Source: CAYGKP01 sp964350605 (lineage in GTDB: Bacteria; Bacteroidota; Bacteroidia; Cytophagales; JAAEPT01). Taken from it: a stretch of DNA of 24,687 bases. This document shows, piece after piece, positions 7,627 to 15,122 of this stretch. Numbering within the stretch: the first letter of the stretch is position 1; each line of letters begins with the position of its first letter. A program made the translations under genes and the position numbers. Under the pieces are notes generated by a model. The model did no database searches and was not told the origin of the DNA. It worked only from the letters and a program-made list of their open reading frames with translations. The stretch spans positions 1-24,687 of the forward strand of contig CAYGKP010000009.1 in the NCBI GenBank assembly GCA_964350605.1, written 5' to 3'.

Positions 7627-9617
7627 ATGGCCGAACCAAAAAAAATGCTCCCCAAAAAGCCCCAGCGGCCCAACATCCAGCTTTGGTTGATCCTTGGCTT
7701 GGTGGTAATCTTCGTGGGCGTTGTCTTCCTCTCGGGCGGCGGGCCCAAAGAGATCAGTGGCTTCGACAAGCTCGAAACAATGGTCAAGGAAGGGGATGTT
7801 GACCGCATCGTGCTCTACAACAAGAAGTACGTCGACATCTTTTTGACCAAAAAAGCCTTCGGCAGCGGCAAGTACAAAAAGGAGCTTGACCCCGCCCAGA
7901 ACGATCCCTTGCGCGAACAAGGGCCGCATTTCCGCTATACGCCGTTCTCGTCGGCCGAACGCTTCGAGGAGAAGTTTGAGCAGATTCCCGGTTCCGAAAA
8001 GGTGGGCATGTCCAGCGCCGACGAAGGCGGCTTTATGAATTTCTTGGCCCAATGGGGCATGCTGATCTTCCTGATCATCCTGTTCTGGTTCTTGATGCGC
8101 CGGATGGCTTCGGGCGGTGGCGCAGGCGGCCAGATCTTCAACATCGGGAAATCGAAGGCGGCCCTCTTTGACGCGCAGAACAAGGTGAAAACCACGTTCG
8201 CCGACGTGGCGGGCCTCGAGGAAGCCAAAGAAGAAATCAAGGAGATNNNNNNNNNNTGCTCGTAGGCCCTCCGGGGACAGGAAAAACCTTGCTAGCGAAA
8301 GCCGTGGCGGGCGAAGCGGCGGTGCCGTTCTTCTCGCTGTCGGGTTCGGACTTCGTGGAGATGTTCGTCGGTGTGGGCGCGGCCCGCGTCCGCGACCTCT
8401 TCAAGCAAGCCAAGGAGAAAGCCCCTTGCATCATCTTCATTGACGAGGTGGACGCCATCGGTCGTTCCCGTGGACGGGGCCAAATGCCCGGTTCGAACGA
8501 CGAGCGCGAGAACACCCTGAACTCCCTACTGGTCGAGATGGACGGCTTTGCCACCGACGCGGGGATCATCATCCTGGCGGCGACCAACCGCCCCGACGTG
8601 TTGGACTCGGCCTTGCTACGTCCCGGTCGTTTCGACCGTCAGATTTCGATTGACAAGCCCGATATCGTGGGTCGCGAAGCCATCTTCAAGGTTCACCTCG
8701 AGCCGATCAAACTCAGCTCGGAAGTCGAGCCCAAGAAGCTCGCGGCGCAAACCCCTGGGTTCGCTGGTGCGGAGATCGCCAACGTTTGTAACGAAGCGGC
8801 CCTGATCGCGGCGCGTCACGACAAGAAAGAAGTCGAGATGCAGGACTTCTACGATGCCATCGACCGGGTAATCGGCGGGCTCGAAAAGAAGAACAAACTC
8901 ATCTCGCCCGAAGAGAAGAAAATCGTCGCCTATCACGAAGCGGGTCATGCGGTCGCGGGTTGGTACCTCGAACACGCCGATCCATTGGTGAAGGTGTCGA
9001 TCGTTCCGCGCGGTACGGCGGCCTTGGGCTATGCCCAATACCTGCCCAAGGAGCAGTTCCTCTACACCGTCGAGCAACTGACCGACGAGATGTGCATGGC
9101 CCTGGGGGGTCGCGCTGCCGAGGAATTGACCTTCAAGAAGATTTCGACTGGTGCCCTCTCGGATCTTGAGCGAATCACGAAGCTGGCTTACAGCATGGTG
9201 ACGGTATACGGCATGAATCCGAAGCTGGGCAACGTTTCCTACTACGATTCAAAGCAGGCGGACTATGCTTTCAACAAGCCTTACTCGGAATCGACGGCCA
9301 AGTTGATTGATGACGAAGTACACAACATCATTGCCCAAGCCTACGAGCGGACCAAGGCATTGCTGCGCGAGCGGGCGAAGGAGCTGGAAATCGTGGCCCA
9401 GGTGCTGCTGGAAAAAGAGATCATCTTCCAAGCCGACTTGGAAGGCCTGATCGGGAAGCGTCCCTTCGATAGCCAAACGACCTACCAAGAGTTCGTGGAC
9501 GGCAAGACGCCTCCGACCAACGGCGCTCCGACCACCCCGACCGATACGGGCGGCCCGAGCGAAGTGCCCGACGAGGTGCCCAGCAACCCCTCGGAAGTCA
9601 CCAGCGACCCCAAGTAG
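7627..9617 (+). CDS. ftsH: ATP-dependent zinc metalloprotease FtsH (interrupted by an assembly gap)
   Basis: Membrane-anchored AAA+ protease that degrades misassembled membrane proteins and short-lived regulators. N-terminal part: TM1 about residues 18-37, a periplasmic domain of about 100 residues, TM2 about 139-157, then FADVAGLEEAKEEIKE. After the run of N come Walker A GPPGTGKT (8265-8288), IIFIDEVDAIG (Walker B), RPGRFDR, and the zinc site HEAGH (8934-8948). The tail is Pro/Thr/Ser-rich and acidic, probably disordered. The reading frame before and after the N run differs, which I attribute to the gap having an arbitrary length. Comparison with known FtsH suggests about 65 bases are missing rather than 10; with 65 the gene closes to 681 residues in frame. 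It is not evidence for a pseudogene. lpxH starts 11 bases downstream. Confidence 0.96.
8247..8256. other. Run of ten N (assembly gap) inside ftsH
   Basis: Ten undetermined bases lie just before Walker A. The missing protein segment would be the conserved stretch between KEEIKE and LVGPPGTGKT, about 21-22 residues in FtsH proteins, so the real gap is probably longer than shown. Confidence 0.98.
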
Positions 9618-9628
9618 CGCCGGGGCGC

Positions 9629-10411
9629 ATGATCTCCCTTGACCTTCCGGCGGGCCAAGCCCTCTACTTTGCCTCGGACTTTCACTTGGGCGCACCAAAT
9701 GCCCAGGTCAGCCGCGAGCGCGAACGTGCGCTGGTTCGTTGGCTCGATCAGATCAAAGGAAACTGCGCCCACCTCTACCTGCTGGGCGACATCTTCGACT
9801 TCTGGTTCGAGTACCGCCACACGGTGCCAAAGGGCTTCCTGCGCCTGCAAGGCAAGCTGGCCGAGTTCTCGGACGCGGGCATACCCATCACGATGTTTCA
9901 CGGCAACCACGACATGTGGATGCGCGGCTACTTTGAGGACGAGCTGGGGGCCACCATCGTCAAGGACAACCTGACCCTGGAGATCAACGGAAAGAAGCTA
10001 CTGATCGGCCACGGCGACGGCCTGGGGCCCGGCGATCGGTTCTACAAATTCCTGCGGACCGTCTTGTTTCGCAATCCCTTCTGCCGCTGGCTGTTCGCGC
10101 GCATCCATCCGAATTTTGGCATGGGTCTCGCTCTGTTCTGGTCACGAGGCAGCCGAAAGGCCACCGCTAAACGCGACGCAGAATTCCTGGGTGAAGAGAA
10201 GGAATGGATCTTGCAGTACTGTAAGGAAGTGGAGGCGAAGACCCACCACGACTACTATGTGTTCGGCCACCGCCATTTGCCCCTCGACCTGCCCGTCGGC
10301 CCAGACAGTCGCTACATCAACTTGGGCGAGTGGTTGCATTCGAACACCTATGGGGTGTTTTCTGGCACTCAGTTCGTGCTTCGTTCGTTTGAAACAAGTG
10401 AACCCAGCTAG
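9629..10411 (+). CDS. lpxH: UDP-2,3-diacylglucosamine diphosphatase
   Basis: Hydrolyses UDP-2,3-diacylglucosamine to lipid X in lipid A synthesis, a peripheral membrane step. The 260-residue calcineurin-like phosphoesterase has all the metal-binding motifs: D17-F-H19 in ASDFHLG, GDIFDFW (53-59), GNHD (92-95), GHGD (127-130) and GHRH (213-216). The motif forms GNHD and GHRHLPLDL match the Bacteroidota version of the enzyme rather than E. coli LpxH. Other phosphoesterase activities cannot be fully excluded. It follows ftsH by 11 bases and overlaps the next gene, so it is inside an operon. Confidence 0.88.
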   Translation: MISLDLPAGQALYFASDFHLGAPNAQVSRERERALVRWLDQIKGNCAHLYLLGDIFDFWFEYRHTVPKGFLRLQGKLAEFSDAGIPITMFHGNHDMWMRGYFEDELGATIVKDNLTLEINGKKLLIGHGDGLGPGDRFYKFLRTVLFRNPFCRWLFARIHPNFGMGLALFWSRGSRKATAKRDAEFLGEEKEWILQYCKEVEAKTHHDYYVFGHRHLPLDLPVGPDSRYINLGEWLHSNTYGVFSGTQFVLRSFETSEPS

Positions 10412-11228
10412 AAGCCTCAGCCTGCTCCTTTTGCTCTGCGCCACCTGGCTCGGTGCGCAAGCGCCCGATTCAGTCTGGGTCTACCAAGGAGAAACCCGCC
10501 TCAAACGTCAACCCACGCGCCTTTCCGTCGATCGGAAGGGCTTCGTTTTTTTAGGCTACGTGGATGGGGACATCCAGAAATATGACCCCTCGGGAACGCT
10601 GACCCAGTATGTCTTTTCGCCCGACCAGCCCTCGGAATTGACTTTATTGGAAGCCTGGGGAACGATCAGCATCGTGGCCTACCGGGTGGATTATCAGGAA
10701 GCAATTTTGCTTGACCGCTTTTTGGTTGAACGCAGCCGCCAACGCTTCGACCCCGACCAAGTGGCATTTGGCCGCTTGGCGACCCTTTCCTCTGACAACG
10801 GTTTGTGGGTATTCGACGACATTGCCTTGGCACTGAAAAAAGTCGACATGAACTACGGAGAACTAACGGTGAACTCCCCCCTCGACTTGGTGCTCGACCC
10901 CACAAAGCTGGCCCCCACTTTCCTGCGTGAGTACCAAAACCGCGTCTATTTAATTGACAGCCTTCAGGGCATTTTGGTCTTCGATAATTTGGGAAACTAC
11001 CTACGCACCTTGCCCCTGTCGGGCATCAGCCAAGTGGGCTTTCAGGGCGAGTGGATCTACTACCTGCAAGCGGGTAACTTGGAGTTCCTGCATCTCTACA
11101 CCTACGACCGGGTGACGCAAAGTCTGCCTCCGAGTGAATCAAAATGGCGGGGAATCTCGTTAACTTCAGAGGGCACCTACCTGCTCGGCGACAAAACGCT
11201 GAAACGGTACGGACCGCTGCTCCGATGA
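10398..11228 (+). CDS. Secreted protein of unknown function, probably beta-propeller
   Basis: I do not recognise a named family. The 276-residue product has a signal peptide (basic NPAR, then LSLLLLLCATWLGAQA, cleavage likely after AQA). The mature part has repeated short beta-like units with a bulky residue followed by a turn and an aspartate: RKGFVFLGYVDGDIQKYDPSGTL, DNGLWVFDDI, QNRVYLIDSLQGILVFDNLGNYL and GEWIYYLQAG. This suggests an NHL-like or other small beta-propeller. There is no ATG at the right place; GTG at 10398 gives a good signal peptide, and TTG at 10389 (reading MKQV) is an alternative. Either start overlaps the lpxH stop. The stop overlaps the next ATG by four bases (ATGA). 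Confidence 0.75.
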   Translation: MNPARSLSLLLLLCATWLGAQAPDSVWVYQGETRLKRQPTRLSVDRKGFVFLGYVDGDIQKYDPSGTLTQYVFSPDQPSELTLLEAWGTISIVAYRVDYQEAILLDRFLVERSRQRFDPDQVAFGRLATLSSDNGLWVFDDIALALKKVDMNYGELTVNSPLDLVLDPTKLAPTFLREYQNRVYLIDSLQGILVFDNLGNYLRTLPLSGISQVGFQGEWIYYLQAGNLEFLHLYTYDRVTQSLPPSESKWRGISLTSEGTYLLGDKTLKRYGPLLR

Positions 11229-12058
11229 GTCTGATTCAACGATTCGTGAAACACCGCTTGATTCGATCACTTTTTACCCTGCCCTACTACCTGGTGGTTT
11301 TGATGGTGGTAGCGACGGGTTGCTCGTTGTTGTACGTGAAGAACCACCCCGTTTCACCGCTTGGGGGTCATGAGGTGGCCAAAACCTACGGCCGCCCGAT
11401 GGTGATCCCCCTCTACGACCAGGCTCGGGAAGAATCCTTGATCGACAGCCTGCGTGCCACCTATGGCCAGCACAAAATCATCCCTGAGCAGTACGAACTG
11501 CAGATCCTACTCGCCCTTTCGCACTACCCCGAACTGCGCGACATTCACATGCGCTTCGTACTTACCGACGGGTTCATCCCGCTGGTCTCACGGCCCAAGT
11601 CGACGGGGATGTTCAAGCCGAAAGATCAATGGGAGTATCGCATCTTCATTTCTGAGAAAGGCCACACGCCGTTCATGGACCGGTTACTGCTGCGCAATTG
11701 TCCCTTCAATGCACAAATTGGAGTCCTCGGCCATGAGTTGGCCCATACCGTGTATTACCTGGACCAAAGCCTGGGCGACGTGATGGCCATCGGGGTCAAC
11801 TACATGGCCCCGGAGTACCGCGCGAACTTCGAGCGCGACACCGATCGGCGGGCCATCGACCACGGGTTGGGTTTTCAGATGCTTGAGCATGCGCGCCACG
11901 TACGCGAAGGTGCCGACCCCGAGGATTTGGCTTACGGCGATCGGTTCTACCTAAACGATGCCCAGATTTTCCAGTACATGATGGAAAGCCCCGTGTACGC
12001 GCCCTATGTGGTTGGCGATACGCTACTCGCCGTTCCTGCTACAGTCCTAGCACCTTAA
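11225..12058 (+). CDS. Membrane-anchored zincin-like putative metallopeptidase
   Basis: A 277-residue protein of no named family I can recall. A basic N-terminus (QRFVKHRLIR) is followed by a hydrophobic segment (about 15-38) that could be a membrane anchor; the ATGC stretch inside it might instead be an unusual lipobox at Cys33. The zinc-site motif HELAH lies at 170-174, preceded by ILG-type hydrophobics (IGVLGHELAH). About 30 residues later comes FERDTDRRAIDHGLG (202-216), resembling the third-ligand helix of M48-like gluzincins. The stretch between 40 and 165 has no motif I know. The start at 11225 is set by the ATGA overlap with the upstream gene. Peptidase activity is inferred from the motif only. 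The 3' end overlaps the convergent OmpA-family gene by 20 bases. Confidence 0.72.
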   Translation: MSLIQRFVKHRLIRSLFTLPYYLVVLMVVATGCSLLYVKNHPVSPLGGHEVAKTYGRPMVIPLYDQAREESLIDSLRATYGQHKIIPEQYELQILLALSHYPELRDIHMRFVLTDGFIPLVSRPKSTGMFKPKDQWEYRIFISEKGHTPFMDRLLLRNCPFNAQIGVLGHELAHTVYYLDQSLGDVMAIGVNYMAPEYRANFERDTDRRAIDHGLGFQMLEHARHVREGADPEDLAYGDRFYLNDAQIFQYMMESPVYAPYVVGDTLLAVPATVLAP

Positions 12059-14090
12059 TCTCGACCCGGCGGTTGAGGGCGCGCCCATCGTACGTGTCGT
12101 TCGACGCAACCGGTTGGTCGGGGCCGTACCCCGCGGTTTTGATTCGTTTCGCGTCGACGCCCAATTCATCTACCAGGTAGTCTTTCACGACCTCAGCTCG
12201 CTCTTTCGAGAGCTTGATGTTCGCCGAGCGGCTGCCCCGTGATTCGGTGTGACCAGACACCTCGATGCGAAGTGTTGGGTTGCCATCCAGCAAGTCGCGG
12301 AGCTTCTGCAACTCGTTATAAGACTCGGTTTGTAGGTAGGCACTGCCCGGCTTGAAGAGTACATTGTTCAAACGCACCTTTTGACCCACTTTCAGCCGTG
12401 CCATGTACAGGTCGCGCGTCACTTCGATGTAGCTGCCTTTGTCGCGCAGGTCAATCGACTCGTGAACCGAGATGTAGCCATCGGCCTCCGCCAAAAAGCC
12501 ATAGTGGGCCCCCAAAGGCAGGATGATTTTGTATTCCCCGGTACCCGGCGTGGAATGCGCGTAACCGAGCGGTTCCTCGCTTTCGAAATCGATGTAGTTG
12601 ATCGTGGCCTCGATGGGTTCCTTGGTGTCGAGGTCGAGCACACGACCTGAGACCAAGAAGACGGGCTTTGGCTTGACCGACTCGGGCAAGGGCACACGAA
12701 AGATGTCCGCCTTTCCGTAGGAGTTGCCCCAGGAGACATAATACGCATACTCGCCCGAAGCAGGAATGGTGTAATAGGCATCCCACCCACTGGTGTTGAG
12801 CTCGGGCCCCAAGTTTTGAGGCTCGCTCCAGTTAGTCCAGGTTTCATCCAAGCGACGGGTCACCATCATGTCGTTCTTCCCGTAGCCGCTGAACCCAGCC
12901 GACGAGTAATAGAGGGTCACCCCATCGGGTGCCAGGAACGGCGAAGTTTCGTCGAGTGCCGAGTTAACCAAGGGGCCCATGTTCTTGGGGACTGTCCAGG
13001 TACCGTCGCGTTTTCGAAAACACACGTACATGTCCTTTTTGCCCTGGGTATCCTTTCGCTCGATGGCCATCAGGAGAATCTTTTCGGAGGCATGCAAGCT
13101 GTACTCGCCGTATTGACTGTCATTATAGAAATCCTCGATCTCCAACCCAACTGGTTTGGACCAGCCACCACTTGTCCGCTTAGTGATGGAGACTCCCTTT
13201 TTCATGGTGCCATCGGGCAGGTACTTGTTGCCGATCAGCAGGGTATTCCCGTCCGGGCTGACTGAGCAGACGTAGTTATTCCCGTCGTTGTTGACAGGCT
13301 CGGGCAGGCGCTCGGCTTCGCTGAACGATCCGTCGGGCAGAATGCGCGAGAACCAGATGTCCTGGGTAATGTCCTCGGGATCTTCTTCTTCGGCTGCACC
13401 AATGTTGCCGGGGTGCTCATCCCGAGTGAAGAAAAGCAGCCTTCCATCGGGCGCGATCACAGGCGTCACTTCACCGTAGGGAGAATTGACCATGGGCCCC
13501 AAATTCTCAGGCTTCGAGGGCAACGTGAGGTCCGCGGGCACGTTGATCTCCGCTTGGACGGGTGTCTTGGACGTACTGATCCCCACCGCGTCGATTTCAT
13601 TGAAGCCTTCGATGGCGGGGGTACTCATCTCAATCCGAACGGACTTCACCGTGTACGAGGTCGGGCTAAAAAACGCATGGAACATGCGGCCTTTCTCGTC
13701 TTTGCCTGTCGGTGCAGTCGGCTTGGCATTTTCATAGACCACGTGCGCTGTGCCCTTCTCGTCATACAACACGATGCGAGAAACCGAACCGGGGTTGTTG
13801 TTCTCGGCAACGACAACCTGGCGTACGCCCTTCATCGAATAGCCACCGAGCACCAGGTATTCACCTTCGGGATTCTTCGTTTTCGAAGGCCCCCAGGCCA
13901 AGGCGCTTTCGCCGAATTGCGGCAGCTTGTTGGGCCGACCCAAGGCTTGCACGGCACGAAAGCTCTTGGGCTCTTCAACGTCCTGGTATTCGCTGGAAAA
14001 ATCGAGCACTTCGCTGGCCCATTGCACCTCTTGTGCCTGAAGGCAGAAGGGTGTTACCAAAAATGCGCTGAGTACGAGCCACTGTTTCAT
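12039..14090 (-). CDS. OmpA-family protein with discoidin-like, PD40 propeller and CRD domains
   Basis: A 683-residue envelope protein. Order: signal peptide (1-20, ending LQAQ); a discoidin/galactose-binding-like domain (about 23-172) with FSSEY, AVQALGRPNKLP, SALAWGP and ENNNPGSVSRIVLYD; PD40 beta-propeller blades (about 195-470) with repeats such as NLGPMVNSPYGEVTPVIAPDG, NMGPLVNSALDETSPFLAPDG and NLGPELNTSGWDAYY; a carboxypeptidase-regulatory-like fold (478-550, VSGRVLDLDTKEPIEATINY); and a C-terminal OmpA peptidoglycan-binding domain (570-683). In the last, the usual GHTD reads GHTE (613-616), while the arginine of LSKERA is present. The PD40-CRD-OmpA order recalls the T9SS protein PorE, but no TPR is present. 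The start could also be ATG 14102. It probably links peptidoglycan to an outer-membrane or surface partner. Confidence 0.88.
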   Translation of the reverse strand: MKQWLVLSAFLVTPFCLQAQEVQWASEVLDFSSEYQDVEEPKSFRAVQALGRPNKLPQFGESALAWGPSKTKNPEGEYLVLGGYSMKGVRQVVVAENNNPGSVSRIVLYDEKGTAHVVYENAKPTAPTGKDEKGRMFHAFFSPTSYTVKSVRIEMSTPAIEGFNEIDAVGISTSKTPVQAEINVPADLTLPSKPENLGPMVNSPYGEVTPVIAPDGRLLFFTRDEHPGNIGAAEEEDPEDITQDIWFSRILPDGSFSEAERLPEPVNNDGNNYVCSVSPDGNTLLIGNKYLPDGTMKKGVSITKRTSGGWSKPVGLEIEDFYNDSQYGEYSLHASEKILLMAIERKDTQGKKDMYVCFRKRDGTWTVPKNMGPLVNSALDETSPFLAPDGVTLYYSSAGFSGYGKNDMMVTRRLDETWTNWSEPQNLGPELNTSGWDAYYTIPASGEYAYYVSWGNSYGKADIFRVPLPESVKPKPVFLVSGRVLDLDTKEPIEATINYIDFESEEPLGYAHSTPGTGEYKIILPLGAHYGFLAEADGYISVHESIDLRDKGSYIEVTRDLYMARLKVGQKVRLNNVLFKPGSAYLQTESYNELQKLRDLLDGNPTLRIEVSGHTESRGSRSANIKLSKERAEVVKDYLVDELGVDAKRIKTAGYGPDQPVASNDTYDGRALNRRVEIKVLGL

Positions 14091-14193
14091 TTTCCCAATC
14101 ATTAGTACGCGATCCAAGTTACCCCGCAGGGTCATGGCCCACAAATGATCCAAAAACTGGGCCAACCAGCACCCCAACTTCTCGGCGAATTCG

Positions 14194-14201
14194 TACCTTC
14201 T
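14194..14201 (+). promoter_or_regulatory. Possible -7 promoter box for the barrel-lipoprotein pair
   Basis: TACCTTCT resembles the boxes at 3017 and 22066 but has two mismatches to TAnnTTTG. It lies 24 bases before the GTG start at 14226 and inside the frame of the alternative ATG 14145, so if it is real it favours the later start. Confidence 0.25.
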
Positions 14202-14225
14202 GCCTACCAACCAATCCCAACGGCT

Positions 14226-15122
14226 GTGGCCCGCCGCTACCTACTTCTTCTCTTTTTTTGGCTGCTCACGTTCCCGATGCTTCGGGCGCAAAATGCCAGC
14301 GATGCCCCCAACCGCTGGTGGCTGGGGTTCAAGTTTGGAACAAACCTGACTCAAGTGCGCGTCGGCGACCAGTTCACTGCTTTTTCGGGCAGCGCGAACG
14401 AGAACGAAAAAACCTACGAGAACCCCACGGCCTTGGGTGTTCACGTTGGTCTGGTCGGCGTGTTCGATGTATGGAATGGCTTTTCGGTTAGCCTTCAACC
14501 CACTTGGCAACGTGCGCGTTTTGGCTACATCACCGAATATTCCTGGGCTGATGCCAGCGGTGCACTGTCGCTCAAATATACCCACGACCACGCCCTCACT
14601 TCGCTAGAAATCCCCCTGTTGATTCGCTACGAATACCAGGGCTTTGGGAAGCTCGGCAAGAAGAACAAGAAGGGTGGTGCGCCTTCTCGCGGCAGCAAAG
14701 GCGGCGGATCGGATCGAAAAGGAAACCTCATCCCCTACCTCCAAGCAGGCGGTTCCTATGGCCGCTTACTGGAAGCCCGCAAAACCATTGAAACCGAAGG
14801 CAGCGAAAACGGCCTGGGCTTCACCGAAGGACCAAGGGATTTCGGCGTGACCGACCAATTCAATCGCTGGTACTACGCGGTGCTGCTGGGCGGAGGTGTT
14901 ACGTATGACGTAGGCGAGAGTGCCCGCTTCGGATTGGATGTTCAGTATCGCTTGGGCCTGGTCGCGCGGACCAACCAAAAGAATCGCCATGCGAACAACG
15001 AATTGACCGCTGGCTACTACGATGCCTTCGACGACATGCGGTTCTCCAATTGGCTGATCAGCGTGCATGCGCTGTTCCCGCTGAAGTTTGTCTACTCACC
15101 CCAATACCGCAAAGCCAACTGA
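14226..15122 (+). CDS. PorT-like outer-membrane beta-barrel protein
   Basis: A 298-residue predicted outer-membrane barrel. From the GTG at 14226 it has a signal peptide (ARRYLLLLFFWLLTFPMLRAQ). The rest alternates hydrophobic and polar residues with many aromatic ends, e.g. WWLGFKFGTNLTQV, FSVSLQPTWQRARFGYI, SLEIPLLIRYEYQGFG, LIPYLQAGGSYGRLL, FGLDVQYRLGLV and FSNWLISVHALFPLKFVY. The motif LEIPLLIRY followed by PYLxAGGSYG is characteristic of PorT/OMP_b-brl_2 proteins. A Lys/Gly/Ser-rich stretch (about nt 14653-14730) forms a strongly basic loop. An ATG at 14145 would add 27 residues before the signal peptide and seems less likely. The stop overlaps the next ATG (TGATG), coupling it to the lipoprotein gene. 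Cargo or partner unknown. Confidence 0.82.
   Translation: MARRYLLLLFFWLLTFPMLRAQNASDAPNRWWLGFKFGTNLTQVRVGDQFTAFSGSANENEKTYENPTALGVHVGLVGVFDVWNGFSVSLQPTWQRARFGYITEYSWADASGALSLKYTHDHALTSLEIPLLIRYEYQGFGKLGKKNKKGGAPSRGSKGGGSDRKGNLIPYLQAGGSYGRLLEARKTIETEGSENGLGFTEGPRDFGVTDQFNRWYYAVLLGGGVTYDVGESARFGLDVQYRLGLVARTNQKNRHANNELTAGYYDAFDDMRFSNWLISVHALFPLKFVYSPQYRKAN

Noticed and set aside
8237..8300. ftsH as a pseudogene
   Set aside because: The apparent frame change coincides exactly with the N run and is explained by an arbitrary gap length; all catalytic motifs are intact.
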